From: Alteromonas sp. IB21
Lineage (GTDB): Bacteria > Pseudomonadota > Gammaproteobacteria > Enterobacterales > Alteromonadaceae
Assembly (NCBI RefSeq): GCF_016405965.1
Contig: NZ_JAEFCD010000024.1
Coordinates: 1-64,000, forward strand
Direction of reading: 5' to 3'
Length of the DNA: 64,000 bases
Shown here: positions 28,443-38,951 of the stretch, piece after piece
How the letters are laid out: every line of letters begins with the position of its first letter
Numbering within the stretch: the first letter of the stretch is position 1
Translations under genes and position numbers: made by a program
The notes under the pieces: model-generated
What the model was told of the DNA's origin: nothing
What the model saw: the letters and a program-made list of their open reading frames with translations, nothing else
Database searches by the model: none

Positions 28443-28692
28443 TTTTATGACATCTCCTTGTTTAAGAGGGCTAACTATAAAAGACAATGCATTGAAATAA
28501 AATGCGCAACATCAACAAAAATAGGCATTTAAGACAGCCGACGTTCGTGAGAATGACGGTAACGAAATCGTCCCGTGCTCACTTTTTAAACATTAAAAAT
28601 ACGCAATATTAATCGAATTAACATACTCCCCGTGTGTATTCTTATTAAATAACCAATACAAATCATTGATATAAAATCATTTTTAACAACAT

Positions 28693-28747
28693 TTGATCTT
28701 TTTAAAATAAGGTGTAGTATTAACTCATACAACTGGTCAGATGAGCG
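28693..28747 (+). promoter_or_regulatory. Promoter with FadR-like operator before the acyl-CoA dehydrogenase gene
   Basis: TTGATC (28693-28698) and TAGTAT (28715-28720) are 16 bases apart and make a good sigma-70 promoter. AACTGGTCAGATGAGCG (28731-28747) lies just downstream of the expected start point. Its left half AACTGGTC equals the FadR consensus half-site, while its right half is degenerate. Placement over the initially transcribed region fits repression that is relieved by long-chain acyl-CoA. Confidence 0.5.
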
Positions 28748-28758
28748 GATGAGTTACT

Positions 28759-31008
28759 ATGAGTATCAGAACTAGCTTAAAAAAAGTTTTACCCCCAATT
28801 TCAGTTACAGAACAAGAAGCCCTAGATGCGGGTGATGTCTGGATTGAATCGTCTATTTATCAAGGCAAGCCTGACATGCAGGCATTGCGCGACATTCCTC
28901 AGGCTAAACTGAGTGCTGAAGAGCAAGCGTTTATGGATGGCCCAGTAGCAGAGCTATTGGCTATGATTGACGACTTCGACTTAGGCAACGGTAAGCACAT
29001 CCCTCAGGAAATGTTAGATTTCTTGGGCAAAAACCGTTTCTTCTCTATGATCATTCCAAAGAAATTTGGTGGTCTTGAATTCAGCCCATATGCGAACTCG
29101 ACTATCGTTGCGACAATTGCGGCGAAAAGCGGTGCCATTGCTGTAACCGTGATGGTGCCTAACTCGTTAGGCCCTGGCGAGCTTCTTATGCACTACGGTA
29201 CTACAGCGCAGCAGGATTACTGGCTACCTCGCTTGGCTGACGGTCGCGATATCCCTTGCTTCGCACTTACTAGCCCAGAAGCAGGTTCAGATGCAGGTGC
29301 AATCCCAGACGCAGCAATCGTTACCAAAGGTGAGTTCAATGGTGAAGAAGTGCTTGGTCTACGCGTAAGCTGGGACAAGCGTTACATTACACTTGCTCCT
29401 ATTGCGACAGTGCTTGGCCTTGCATTTAAAGTATTCGATCCGGACCAACTACTTGGCGACAAGTTAGAGCTTGGTATTACCTGTGCCCTTCTACCTAAGT
29501 CTCACCCTGGTGTTGAACTGGGTAACCGTCACGACCCAATGGGTGTGCGTTTCTACAACGGTACTACTCGTGGTCAAGATGTGTTCATTCCTATGGACTT
29601 CATTATTGGCGGTCAGAAGAACATTGGTCGTGGCTGGCAGATGCTAGTTAGCTGTCTAGGTGCAGGTCGTGGTATTTCACTTCCAGCAATGGGCGTAGCG
29701 TCGGCACAATCTGCGTTTAAAGGCACGGTTGAGTATTCATTCGTACGTGAGCAATTTGGTCTTCCAATTGGTCGCTTCGAAGGTATTCAAGAGAAAATGG
29801 CAGACATCGCCGGTAAGACGTTCTTACTAGAAGCGATGCGCGTGTTAACAACCGAAGGTTTAGGTTTAGGTGTTAAGCCTTCAGTAGTAACAGCTATTGC
29901 TAAGTATCACATGACCGAGCTAGGTCGTGATGTAATGAACTCTGCTATGGATATCCAAGCGGGTAAAGCAATTCAGCGCGGACCTCAGAACACACTTGCG
30001 GGTGGTTATGCAGCACTTCCTATTGCAATTACGGTAGAAGGTGCAAACATCCTGACTCGTAACCTGATGATTTTCGGTCAAGGTGCAATGCGTTGTCACC
30101 CTTACCTTAAAGATATGGTTGACTTAATTCACAGCAACGAAAGTTCAGCGGATGCAGAATTCAACAAAGTCCTTCGTAAGACCGTGGGCTTCAGCGTTAA
30201 AAATGCATTCCGTAGCTTGGGTAAAGGCTATCTTCCTTTCCTACGTGAAAGTGAATCTGCACTACCTGAAGTACGTAAATATGAGAAGCGTGTTAACAGC
30301 ATCTCTGCAAAACTAGCGCCGCTTGCCGACTTATCACTTGCGGTACTGGGTGGAGACCTGAAGAAGGCTGAACTTCTTTCAGCGCGCCTTGGCGACGTAA
30401 TGAGCTATCTATATGGCGCGATGGCAGCAATTCGTTTCTACGAGCAGCGCATTGAAGACAGAAAACTAGCCCTGCCGTATTTCGAGTACGCAATGCAGTG
30501 GTCTCTACAGCAAGCTGACCAGGCAATTGTTAACTTTATTAACAATTTCCCTAACACTGCTACACGCGGTCTGATGCGCCTACTTACTAACACCTACACA
30601 AACAGTGTTGCAGGTATTAGTGACGACCTCGTACGCGAGCTTTCAATTGCGTCAATGCAGGATAATAGCGTTAAAGAGCAGCTTACCCATCTTGTACGTG
30701 TTATTCCTGGTGATGGCAACGATATTAATGAGCAAGCATTTAAAGCTAAGCACGCTGTGGCGCACCTGTTAGGTAAAGTGCAAAAAGCACTGCGCAAAGA
30801 GCCTGTTGTGCCGTTCATTTCTTTTGAGCATGCACTTAACAAGCTACAAGAAAAAGGCGTGGTAACAGCTGACGAAGTAGCGAAGCTTCACGACTACAAC
30901 GAGAAGCGCAAGCTGGCAGTTCGTGTAGATGAATATACATTTGATTTAGAGCTGCTTCCAGCCTCGCAAACGCTAAAAGCGATTGACGGTGGTCAAAACG
31001 CCGCATAA
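28759..31008 (+). CDS. fadE: Acyl-CoA dehydrogenase, FadE type
   Basis: This 749-residue protein has acyl-CoA dehydrogenase N-terminal, middle and C-terminal domains (ALTSPEAGSDAGAIPD for FAD binding; GRGWQMLVSCLGAGRGISLP and REQFGLPIGRFEGIQEKMAD in the C-terminal part). A further roughly 250-residue extension of the FadE/DUF1974 type follows. It catalyses the first step of fatty-acid beta-oxidation. It lacks the N-terminal membrane segments of E. coli FadE (814 residues). Codon use is strongly biased to preferred codons, which suggests high expression. It has a promoter with a FadR-like site upstream and a terminator after it. Confidence 0.95.
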   Translation: MSIRTSLKKVLPPISVTEQEALDAGDVWIESSIYQGKPDMQALRDIPQAKLSAEEQAFMDGPVAELLAMIDDFDLGNGKHIPQEMLDFLGKNRFFSMIIPKKFGGLEFSPYANSTIVATIAAKSGAIAVTVMVPNSLGPGELLMHYGTTAQQDYWLPRLADGRDIPCFALTSPEAGSDAGAIPDAAIVTKGEFNGEEVLGLRVSWDKRYITLAPIATVLGLAFKVFDPDQLLGDKLELGITCALLPKSHPGVELGNRHDPMGVRFYNGTTRGQDVFIPMDFIIGGQKNIGRGWQMLVSCLGAGRGISLPAMGVASAQSAFKGTVEYSFVREQFGLPIGRFEGIQEKMADIAGKTFLLEAMRVLTTEGLGLGVKPSVVTAIAKYHMTELGRDVMNSAMDIQAGKAIQRGPQNTLAGGYAALPIAITVEGANILTRNLMIFGQGAMRCHPYLKDMVDLIHSNESSADAEFNKVLRKTVGFSVKNAFRSLGKGYLPFLRESESALPEVRKYEKRVNSISAKLAPLADLSLAVLGGDLKKAELLSARLGDVMSYLYGAMAAIRFYEQRIEDRKLALPYFEYAMQWSLQQADQAIVNFINNFPNTATRGLMRLLTNTYTNSVAGISDDLVRELSIASMQDNSVKEQLTHLVRVIPGDGNDINEQAFKAKHAVAHLLGKVQKALRKEPVVPFISFEHALNKLQEKGVVTADEVAKLHDYNEKRKLAVRVDEYTFDLELLPASQTLKAIDGGQNAA

Positions 31009-31034
31009 GTATTGAGTTTTTAGCTTAATAAATT

Positions 31035-31063
31035 AAAGCCCCGTCAGTCGATGGGGCTTTTTT
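31035..31063 (+). terminator. Rho-independent terminator after fadE
   Basis: AAAGCCCC (31035-31042) pairs with GGGGCTTT (31053-31060) around a ten-base loop, with a run of six T from 31058 to 31063. It lies 26 bases past the stop. Confidence 0.92.
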
Positions 31064-31144
31064 GTGTTATTTGCCATTTCTTTTCATTGTTCATTTTGTG
31101 CTCTACCATTAAGGGATTAGGATAATCGCTGAAAGGATCGCGCA

Positions 31145-31873
31145 GTGAAAAGAAAGTGTAAGTTTCTCGCTTCAAGCGCTAAGAAGATTTTTCCTCTTTT
31201 TATTACACTTCTAGTTATTACGCTTCTAGTCTCACCATTAAAAGTCGCTGCGGAACACAAGGATTCACATTTTGTAATTGGTGAGTTAAATCATCCGCGC
31301 GTCAACAATTTTTATAAACCTCTGATTGAGAGGGCTTATCGCAGTATTGGAATTGAAGTAACTTTCGAAAAAGTTGGAGGGGAGCGTGGCCTGCGGCTTT
31401 TAAATCAAGGTATGACGGATGCGGACGTCGTTCGCTATGACGTTGTTGCCCAACCTGATAACAATATCTTGATTGTTCCTCCCGCACTTTCTCATGGCGC
31501 ATCTTTTCTGCTGTGCATCAGGGGAGCGAAATGTAGCAAGGATGTTATTGAAGATCCTGACAACGCCATAGCAGCTACTACACGTTTTTTCTTTAATATG
31601 GGTAAGCAATCCCGTGCGTTAAAAGCAAATATCTTTGAATTTGACGACTTTCATCATGTTATTGATCTGCTGCTCAGCGGACGCTTTGATTACGCGATTA
31701 TGCCAAGTGATCACACTGAGGAAGACATTTTCAGACGGTCAGGAATAGAGTTTATTCCCCTCGTCGAACATGAGATCGTGCATGTAATACACAAAAAACA
31801 TAGTCACTTAGTTGACGATTTATCAAACGCTATTGCAAAACAGCTCGCAATTTTAGACCAACAACAAAACTAA
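31145..31873 (+). CDS. Periplasmic solute-binding-like protein
   Basis: The GTG start at 31145 has AAAGGA seven bases upstream. The 242-residue protein has an N-terminal hydrophobic signal (about 15-37) followed by a type-2 periplasmic-binding-protein-like fold. It includes FVIGELNHPRVNNFYKPLIERAYRSIGIEV, LNQGMTDADVVRYD and LLSGRFDYAIMPSDHTEED (given as separate motifs). It contains one Cys pair (LCIRGAKC). No transporter gene is nearby. Many such orphan proteins in marine gammaproteobacteria may act as sensors rather than transport components. The ligand is unknown. Confidence 0.72.
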   Translation: MKRKCKFLASSAKKIFPLFITLLVITLLVSPLKVAAEHKDSHFVIGELNHPRVNNFYKPLIERAYRSIGIEVTFEKVGGERGLRLLNQGMTDADVVRYDVVAQPDNNILIVPPALSHGASFLLCIRGAKCSKDVIEDPDNAIAATTRFFFNMGKQSRALKANIFEFDDFHHVIDLLLSGRFDYAIMPSDHTEEDIFRRSGIEFIPLVEHEIVHVIHKKHSHLVDDLSNAIAKQLAILDQQQN

Positions 31874-31875
31874 AA

Positions 31876-31903
31876 AAACGCCCACTTCGAAAAGTGGGCG
31901 TTT
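31876..31903. terminator. Bidirectional terminator between convergent genes
   Basis: AAACGCCCACTT (31876-31887) and AAGTGGGCGTTT (31892-31903) form a perfect 12-bp stem with a CGAA tetraloop. A tract on one side and T tract on the other allow it to stop both the solute-binding gene and the TonB-receptor gene. Confidence 0.92.
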
Positions 31904-31919
31904 CTCTACTGTATATACT

Positions 31920-31939
31920 CTAACGTGCTTCCACGTTAG
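31920..31939 (-). terminator. Second hairpin downstream of the TonB receptor
   Basis: CTAACGTG (31920-31927) and CACGTTAG (31932-31939) form a perfect 8-bp stem with a four-base loop, 12 bases after the receptor stop. It has no T run and may protect the 3' end or assist the terminator at 31876-31903. Confidence 0.5.
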
Positions 31940-31950
31940 AACGCTTGGTT

Positions 31951-34461
31951 TTATTCAAACATATACTTTAAAGAAAGTACTGTTGTGCGACCGTTTAGAG
32001 GACGCGCACGTACGTAGCTTCCAACTGCCGCAGAACCTTCTTCTGATTCAGTAATGATGAACTCATCAGTAGCATTGTTCATGTTAAGTGATACTGAGAA
32101 CTGATCATTAACCCAATAGGTAGCAAATAGGTTTACAAGCGTGTAGCCATCTTGCTTCAGGTCATTATTGTCTTGAACAAAGTACTCTGTAGAGCCTTGT
32201 AATGAAGCGCCAACAGACCATGTGTCAGTGACATACTCTGGCGTAATAGTCCAAATCCAATCCGCTTGACGGCGAGGTGTGTTACCAACCAATGCAGCGT
32301 TGTTAACGTCATCGCTGATCTCTGCGTCAGTCCAAGTTAAGTTACCAGACATTACAAAGTTATCCGTTGCATTCCAGCGACCTTCTAGCTCAAGACCTGT
32401 CGCTTCGTATTCACGCATAAATGTAAGACCGCTAGTTACCTCTGCTTGTGTATCTTCAGTCACCGTGTCGAACAAGGTTGCGTTAACCATCAGGTCTTTT
32501 GTGCCGTACTTATAACCAATTTCAAACTGCTTCGTTGTATCATAACCTGACGTAGTGCTTGTTAAGCTACCGTCAGCATTCAACGTACCGCCGATTTGAA
32601 GTAGACGGTCAGCAATTGCACGGCCACCTTTCGAGTAACGAGCAAAGAACGTTTGGCTATCAGTAAGCAGGTATGAACCACCGATAGAGTAAGACGTGTT
32701 ATTAGCGCTGTAATCTACGATTTGAGACGCTGCACCAGCGCGGTTTAGATTAATTACACCGCCACGGATGAAACCACTGTTAGTAGCAGACGCATCTTCG
32801 ATTTGCTCGATAACGCCGTTACCGTTTAAGTCAAAATCAGCGTTACCACCACAGCATGAGCTGATAAGTTCACCAGACGCTTCCGTGGTATCGTGACGTA
32901 CTGACGCATCGATAAGGATGTTGTCAGACAATTCGAAACCGATGTTCATGTACGGTGCTTTAGTAACGTAGTTCAGGTCCCATTCCCACGAAAGGAAACT
33001 TGCCGACAGTAAACCGTCAGACACGAGTTCAACGCCATCACCATTAGTAATATTCAATAACTGAGAATTATCACCGTCTAGCGTTTGAATAAAGGTCTGC
33101 CAGCTTGACCAGCTCGTCGCGATATCTTGGTTTGAGTAGTAGTAACCTACTGTAAGGTCGATACCGTTATCAAACTCTTTACGTAAGCTGAAGTCGTTGA
33201 TCATGTTGCCAAGATCATTGATACGCGTGTCAAACTGAAGGTTAGTAAATGCTTGACCTGTGTAAACGTCACCTGCACCAGGACCGTTGGCCAAAGTCAC
33301 TGTTGTACTATCGCAGTTTAGAGGGTTACCATCGCCGTCAAGTGCGCCTGCACAAAGTGCTGAAGCAAAGTTTGAAACATCACCTGGGCCTGCTGGGAAA
33401 CCATCCGTGAATGGTGCGATAAAACCGCCAGAAATGTCAGAAATACGGAACTTGTTAAGTAAGAACAGGTTTTCAGCAACTTCTAAATCAACTTCTACAC
33501 CGAAAGAGCTAACTTTAGACTCGATACCGTCACGTACGTCGCGGTTCTCAGGGTTTCCGAAGCTGTCAAAAGTAGAAATGTTTGTATTATATGCAGAGTT
33601 CAGCGCTTGTGAACTTGCGTCATAACCTGGAACTGGACCGTACTCACCATCACCTTTTACAAGCACTGGAGAAGGAAGGTAAGTTGACACTTTGTCATCC
33701 AAGTTTTTGTAGTAGAAACGGATGTGGCCGTTATCTAACATTTTAGTAATGTTAAACTTAACCTGACCGCCTTGGTCTCCATTGTAACCAGTTTCACGAG
33801 GACCTTCACCGCCGCGAGCAAAACCTGCGATATGGTAGTATAGATCGTCAGTGATTTCGCCACCGTAGCGGAAATCTAAACGGAACTCTTCGTAGTCAAC
33901 ACCAAATGATGTGCCGATAGCGCCACCACCTGCTTCACCTGTGTTGCTGATCATGTTAATTACACCGCCAGGCGAGTTACTTGCAAACGTTGATGCAGAA
34001 CCACCACGTACTGCTTCCACATTGGCTACTGACCAGTCGTAACGTAGGAAGTTATCTGCGTTACCAAAGTTTATATCACCATATTCAAGTACTGGTAAGC
34101 TATCTTCATGAAGCTGAAGAAATTTTGAGCCGCCTGTAGCTAGCGGAATACCACGAATTGTAATGTTTGCGTTACCGCCACCACCTGATGATTCAGCACG
34201 AATACCTGGCAACGCGCGGAACACCTCAGCGGTAGAGCGAGGCGCTAGCTTAAGAATATCTTCTTCATCAAAAGCGCTAACCGAAACACTCGCTTCCTGC
34301 ATTGTTGCGCCACCTGGCGCTGCAGTTACAACGATTTGCTCGAACTTTTCTTTAGATTTTGCTTCAGTCTCTGGTGTCGCAGATTCTTGAGCGAAAGCCG
34401 TGCCAGAAAGCGCTGTACAAACGGCTAATGTTAGTGCGTTGAGTGTGTGATGTTTTTTCAT
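31951..34461 (-). CDS. TonB-dependent outer-membrane receptor
   Basis: This 836-residue protein has a signal peptide (ending SGTAFAQ), a TonB box region with QIVVTAAPGG, and a plug domain (FRALPGIRAESSGGG, ITIRGIPL, VEAVRGGSASTFASNSPGGVINMI). A long barrel follows, ending in LSLKYMFE with a C-terminal aromatic near the end. It imports a scarce nutrient across the outer membrane using TonB energy. The ligand is not predictable, and it lacks the N-terminal signalling domain of FecA-type receptors. The upstream region has palindromic sites of LacI-operator style, so a carbohydrate is possible. Confidence 0.93.
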   Translation of the reverse strand: MKKHHTLNALTLAVCTALSGTAFAQESATPETEAKSKEKFEQIVVTAAPGGATMQEASVSVSAFDEEDILKLAPRSTAEVFRALPGIRAESSGGGGNANITIRGIPLATGGSKFLQLHEDSLPVLEYGDINFGNADNFLRYDWSVANVEAVRGGSASTFASNSPGGVINMISNTGEAGGGAIGTSFGVDYEEFRLDFRYGGEITDDLYYHIAGFARGGEGPRETGYNGDQGGQVKFNITKMLDNGHIRFYYKNLDDKVSTYLPSPVLVKGDGEYGPVPGYDASSQALNSAYNTNISTFDSFGNPENRDVRDGIESKVSSFGVEVDLEVAENLFLLNKFRISDISGGFIAPFTDGFPAGPGDVSNFASALCAGALDGDGNPLNCDSTTVTLANGPGAGDVYTGQAFTNLQFDTRINDLGNMINDFSLRKEFDNGIDLTVGYYYSNQDIATSWSSWQTFIQTLDGDNSQLLNITNGDGVELVSDGLLSASFLSWEWDLNYVTKAPYMNIGFELSDNILIDASVRHDTTEASGELISSCCGGNADFDLNGNGVIEQIEDASATNSGFIRGGVINLNRAGAASQIVDYSANNTSYSIGGSYLLTDSQTFFARYSKGGRAIADRLLQIGGTLNADGSLTSTTSGYDTTKQFEIGYKYGTKDLMVNATLFDTVTEDTQAEVTSGLTFMREYEATGLELEGRWNATDNFVMSGNLTWTDAEISDDVNNAALVGNTPRRQADWIWTITPEYVTDTWSVGASLQGSTEYFVQDNNDLKQDGYTLVNLFATYWVNDQFSVSLNMNNATDEFIITESEEGSAAVGSYVRARPLNGRTTVLSLKYMFE

Positions 34462-34914
34462 ATTTTCTCCGGTAATGTGTTGGAGTTGTTAAATCCTAAG
34501 TAGCCGCTACCCTAACTACTAGGGTGGTTGGCAACACAAACATACTTAATCGATTAAGAATGTATAACAAAAAAACAACATTGTAAACATCCTGTGAAAA
34601 AATTTACTTCGAAAGTATTACGTGTTCTTTCTAAAGTGTTAATACTTAGGTTTCTCAGCCTAAAACACAGAGGGAACATAGGACCTTGAAAGTTGGAATA
34701 TCGATTAAGAAGGTATAAACAATTTGAACTGCGAGAAAAACAAATTGGTCGATGGTCTCATTCAAAATCTATTAAACCGATAGTATGATGATCGCTCCGT
34801 GCTAAGTTAATATATAGCGTAAACGTTAAAAAAATGCCCAAGAAGGCTTAAAATATTAGTGCGGGTTTCATCAAACGTGAGTAACAGCATCAAATTATTA
34901 GAAGGTTTTTCTCG
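34462..34914. promoter_or_regulatory. Divergent regulatory region with repeated ATCGATTAAGAA elements
   Basis: This 453-base region separates the TonB receptor (minus) from the GGDEF/EAL gene (plus). CTTAATCGATTAAG (34545-34558) is a perfect 14-base palindrome with a central CG. A related direct repeat, ATCGATTAAGAA followed by one or two bases and GTATAA, occurs at about 34549 and again at about 34700. A TAAACGTTAA element lies near 34819. CG-centred palindromes are the usual operators of LacI-family regulators. No gene was seen. Confidence 0.45.
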
Positions 34915-36933
34915 TTGAAAACAGATCAAGCGTCAATATCCCAAATAGAGATAGAGCGAGATACGACCGATATGCTCATTGGCAACAGTTTCATCGGATT
35001 TCTGATGACGATGCTTGCCTTTTCCGGTCTTTTATTTTTCTTCGAGAGTAATGCTCCGTCAACGTTTGCTCTGAAATTTCAGGTTTGGATAGTAATGATG
35101 ATCGTATCGATTGCGCGCCTTTTGGATGCTATTTATTGGCGTACTAATCTTGCAGGCACTAGCTATAACCCCCGGCCAGCGTTAATAAGGTTCTCAATCG
35201 GTTTATTCACTACGGGGAGTATTTGGGCGCTCTACTCTGTTCTTTTTTATCCAACAATGACAACGGTTGAGCTTGCAGCAACCATGGTGGTGCTTTCAGC
35301 CATGTCTGGAGGAGCTGGAACGGTATTATCACCCAATAAATACCTTGTGGGCTTTTACTCCACAGCCCTTCTCGTTCCCATGTCGTTGTGCGCTATCTTA
35401 GATAAAAATGGCGAGTTTTTTGTTTTAGGTATTCTCGGGCTTGTATTTTGGTTTGGTATTTTTACTAGTGCATTTCGTTATCATAAGTTTTTTATCAGTA
35501 CCTTATATATAAAGGCTAAAAATAATAAATTGATGGAACAAATGAAAATAGAGCGAAATGAAACTGAAAAGGTTAATCAGTTGCTTGTTGCCTCAAATCA
35601 AAAACTCGATGCATCTAATTTACATTTGGAAGCGGAAGTCGAGCGAAGGACCGCTGAGTTGTATCGCCTTTCAAATAAAGATCCTCTTACGGACCTGCCC
35701 AACAGAAATGGTTTCTTAAAACATCTAAACAATCTTCTAGATACGACGCGCGCCCTTGATAATTCTCTTGCGGTACTATTTATCGATTTAGACGGTTTTA
35801 AACAAGTGAATGACAGTCTCGGCCACAAGATTGGCGATATTGTACTGGCAGAAATCGCTAAAAGACTTCGAAACTACACAGAAGATAATCACTTAGGTCG
35901 GTGGGGGGGAGATGAGTTCGTCGCTGTCATACCCTACGCGAATATTGATACGGCCAAAGCCGTCGCGCACGCTATGCGAAGTGGGGTCACTATTCCTATC
36001 CTTGCGGATGACAACCAAATTACCCTAGATGCCACCATAGGTATTGCTATGTTTCCTTCTCATGGTGATACTGCGCTTGACTTGATTCAACACGCAGATT
36101 TAACCATGTATGACCAAAAGCGAAAGCAACGGGGCTCAGTCAGCGTGTTTAATGAAGCCCTGCATGCTGAAATCAAGATAGAGCAAAAACTCTGCGAAAG
36201 ACTTCGAACAGCCATTGAAAACGGCGAATTGAGTGTTTTCTATCAACCTATTATTGATGTGAGTACTAACTCGGTATCTTCTGTTGAAGCCCTTTTGAGA
36301 TGGAAGTGCGACGAAAACTATATTTGCCCAGCTGTTTTTATTCCACTTGCAGAAAGGAGTGGTTTAATGCCTGAAATAGGGGCATGGGTATTAAACAGAG
36401 CCCTTATTGACCTCTCTCACTGGCAGTTTGGCCACGAAATATCTATGTCCGTCAACGTGTCCGTGGCGCAACTCTTAGACGACAGTTTTTCTAAAATCTT
36501 GGATAATGCTCTCAAATCGACGCAAATTGCCCCGGAGCAACTGCACCTTGAAATTACTGAAAGTGTATTTGCTATAGATAAAAAGCTGATAGGTAAGAGA
36601 GTAAGCGAACTGGTTGACAGAAACGTAAAAATATCTATCGATGACTTCGGAACCGGCTACTCGTCGCTGAGCAGGCTTCAGTCTATTCCCTTCGACTTTA
36701 TCAAGATAGACCGCTCTTTTATACAGAATAGCACTGAGGAGAGTGATACCATAATAAGGGCAACAATATTAATGGCAAAAGAGTTTGGCTGTAAAACTAT
36801 TGCAGAAGGTATTGAAACTGCAGAGCAAAAAGCACACGTTGCAACGCTTGGTGCAGACTACTTGCAAGGTTTTTATTTTGCGAAACCTATGAATGCTAAT
36901 AACCTTATTTCTTGGTACAACGAAAATTACTAA
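34915..36933 (+). CDS. Membrane GGDEF/EAL cyclic-di-GMP enzyme
   Basis: The TTG start at 34915 has AGAAGG nine bases upstream. The 672-residue protein has about six N-terminal membrane segments (about 20-195), a coiled linker, a GGDEF domain with intact GGDEF, and an EAL domain. The EAL domain has [37 protein letters not shown] and AEGIET, so it keeps its metal and catalytic residues. The usual RxxD inhibitory site before GGDEF is absent. Both synthesis and breakdown of c-di-GMP are therefore possible. No known sensor domain was recognised in the membrane part. Confidence 0.93.
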   Translation: MKTDQASISQIEIERDTTDMLIGNSFIGFLMTMLAFSGLLFFFESNAPSTFALKFQVWIVMMIVSIARLLDAIYWRTNLAGTSYNPRPALIRFSIGLFTTGSIWALYSVLFYPTMTTVELAATMVVLSAMSGGAGTVLSPNKYLVGFYSTALLVPMSLCAILDKNGEFFVLGILGLVFWFGIFTSAFRYHKFFISTLYIKAKNNKLMEQMKIERNETEKVNQLLVASNQKLDASNLHLEAEVERRTAELYRLSNKDPLTDLPNRNGFLKHLNNLLDTTRALDNSLAVLFIDLDGFKQVNDSLGHKIGDIVLAEIAKRLRNYTEDNHLGRWGGDEFVAVIPYANIDTAKAVAHAMRSGVTIPILADDNQITLDATIGIAMFPSHGDTALDLIQHADLTMYDQKRKQRGSVSVFNEALHAEIKIEQKLCERLRTAIENGELSVFYQPIIDVSTNSVSSVEALLRWKCDENYICPAVFIPLAERSGLMPEIGAWVLNRALIDLSHWQFGHEISMSVNVSVAQLLDDSFSKILDNALKSTQIAPEQLHLEITESVFAIDKKLIGKRVSELVDRNVKISIDDFGTGYSSLSRLQSIPFDFIKIDRSFIQNSTEESDTIIRATILMAKEFGCKTIAEGIETAEQKAHVATLGADYLQGFYFAKPMNANNLISWYNENY

Positions 36934-36938
36934 TCACC

Positions 36939-37526
36939 ATGGCTCAACTTTATTTCTATTATTCTGCGATGAACGCAGGAAAATCAACGTCCCTTCTCCA
37001 ATCAGCCTATAACTATCGCGAGCGAGGCATGCACTCTATAATATACACTGCAGCGCTTGATGACCGCTACGGTGTAGGTAAAGTTACCTCTAGAATTGGG
37101 CTTCAAGCAGACGCCAAGCTCTACAGCAAAGATGATGACTTATTTTCATCAATTCAAAAGGACTGCGAAGAACGAAAGCCTGACTGTGTGTTCATCGACG
37201 AAGCCCAATTTCTTACGAAAAAGCAAGTTCGGCAGCTGGTTGAGGTGGTAGACGAACTAGACGTTCCTGTGCTTGCCTATGGCTTACGGACTGATTTTTT
37301 GGGAGAAACCTTTGAAGGTAGTCACTTTTTGCTTGCGTGGGCGGACAAACTTTTCGAATTAAAAACAGTGTGCCACTGCGGAAGAAAAGCTAACTTTGTT
37401 GTTAGGCTGGATGAACATGGTGATGCTGTTAAAAACGGAGATCAGGTTCAAATTGGCGGGAATGACCGATACGAATCAATGTGCCGTAAACACTTTAAAG
37501 CCCTCGTTTGGGACGAGCAGCTTTAA
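36939..37526 (+). CDS. tdk: Thymidine kinase
   Basis: The start at ATG 36939 gives 195 residues; a frame from 36912 would overlap the upstream gene. It has the P-loop [14 protein letters not shown], the FIDEAQFL Walker B/catalytic segment, the lasso region [12 protein letters not shown], and a zinc-binding set with VCHCGRKA and CRKH. It phosphorylates thymidine in pyrimidine salvage. It begins five bases after the GGDEF/EAL stop, so the two are probably co-transcribed although functionally unrelated. Confidence 0.95.
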   Translation: MAQLYFYYSAMNAGKSTSLLQSAYNYRERGMHSIIYTAALDDRYGVGKVTSRIGLQADAKLYSKDDDLFSSIQKDCEERKPDCVFIDEAQFLTKKQVRQLVEVVDELDVPVLAYGLRTDFLGETFEGSHFLLAWADKLFELKTVCHCGRKANFVVRLDEHGDAVKNGDQVQIGGNDRYESMCRKHFKALVWDEQL

Positions 37527-37925
37527 ATTGGATTGCAAGACATTCTGAGGTAAATAGACTGCCGATTTCAAGCGTAGGCTAGTAACTCGTTTTATAGCCT
37601 ACATATACCCTCTCTGCACCAGCCTGAATACCACTGTCTATCATTAGGGTTTATCCAATGCTGTTAACATTGCTTTATCAGAATATCTGGTTTAGTACAA
37701 TAAAATGCGCACATTTTAAGAAAGCTTAAATAATTAAGATGCTTTTCTCTCTTAATTTCCCAGCGATAATGTTAAATAAATGTGGATGAAAAACGGTTTT
37801 AGCGACGTTGAGAAAGGTCTCTAGGAGGCACAAATTATCGATTAATTTGCACCAGGCGTTTATCGCTCGCTTATTTAAGACGTATGCTGTATCCCTTCGC
37901 ACTTTTGCATAGGGGTAGCGAATTT
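37527..37925. other. Intergenic region with a hairpin between tdk and the LacI-type gene
   Basis: This is a 399-base region between convergent genes. GTAGGCTA (37574-37581) pairs with TAGCCTAC (37595-37602), a possible end signal for tdk without a T run. The remainder is AT-rich with no convincing ORF or RNA gene. Confidence 0.5.
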
Positions 37926-38951
37926 TTATACAGTTTCACCTAAACGTACTTCAAATGGCAGCGTATTCTTAGATGTAACATGCTCTAAAAGCGATGTGGC
38001 AGCTTCAACGCCTTTTTGTGAGCTAGATTGACAAACCGTCGTCAATCTAGGACGCGCACGTTCAGCTTCTTCAATACCGTCGAAACCGGTAATTTTTAAC
38101 TCTTCTGGAACGTTTATGCCCATTTCAAGCGCCATATGCAAAAGTTCTAGCGCAATGATGTCGCTCATGCAGAGTACAACATTGGGCCTAGGGGAGCTCG
38201 TGAGCACCTCTTTCGCGGCTTGGCGAGCGAAGTGTCGATCACTTTCTGGTAGATGCCAAATAGCTTCATTACTTACAACGACATTTTTGTCTTGAGCAGC
38301 CCTCAAGTAGCCATCTAGGCGGCGGTGAGCAATCGAGGTTTCAACATCAATAAGGGGGCTATCATAAATGCGGCACGTAGCTGGTGAATCAATAAGCCGC
38401 AGCCCGAGAATTGCAACGGAATCCCCTTCATGCAGAGCATGACTAGCAACGCGATATGCAGCCTCCTCATTATCAATGTTAATTGATGGCTTATTATCAA
38501 TATCAAAATCGACAGTAACAACAGGTTTAGGCGAAGCAGCCAGTTCTCTAATAAGATTAACATTGCGAGGTTGACCATAGCAGATAAATCCGTCTACGAA
38601 GTCTACAACGTCAGTAATACTATTCGAGTCGCCTGCATATAGGAGCAAGTGCTTACCACTTTCCTGTAATGCCGAGGAAGCGCCTTTTATAAACGTGCTC
38701 GCAACAGGATCGCTTACCATATAGGAAATGCTATCTGCCAGTACTAAAGCAACAATATTTGAGGTGCCCTTTCTAAGAATCTGGGCGGCTTTATTTGGTC
38801 CGCTGTATCCAATTTTTTTGCATTGCGCCAATATTTCTTCACGCTTTGATTTGGATAACTGATCGGGACGATTGAAAGCATTTGAAATCGTCGCTGTCGA
38901 GACACCTAATTGCTCAGCAACGTCTTTAAGGGTTAGTTTTGTCTTGTTCAT
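37926..38951 (-). CDS. LacI-family transcriptional regulator
   Basis: This 341-residue protein has an N-terminal LacI helix-turn-helix (TLKDVAEQLGVSTATISNAFN) and hinge (AAQILRKGTSNIVALVL). The sugar-binding-like C-terminal domain keeps NVVLCMSDIIALELLHMALE and ITGFDGIEEAERARP (given as separate motifs). It would repress genes until a ligand, often a carbohydrate, binds. No sugar operon is adjacent. Its own upstream region contains a perfect TTAAACGTTTAA palindrome, consistent with autoregulation. Confidence 0.93.
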   Translation of the reverse strand: MNKTKLTLKDVAEQLGVSTATISNAFNRPDQLSKSKREEILAQCKKIGYSGPNKAAQILRKGTSNIVALVLADSISYMVSDPVASTFIKGASSALQESGKHLLLYAGDSNSITDVVDFVDGFICYGQPRNVNLIRELAASPKPVVTVDFDIDNKPSINIDNEEAAYRVASHALHEGDSVAILGLRLIDSPATCRIYDSPLIDVETSIAHRRLDGYLRAAQDKNVVVSNEAIWHLPESDRHFARQAAKEVLTSSPRPNVVLCMSDIIALELLHMALEMGINVPEELKITGFDGIEEAERARPRLTTVCQSSSQKGVEAATSLLEHVTSKNTLPFEVRLGETV

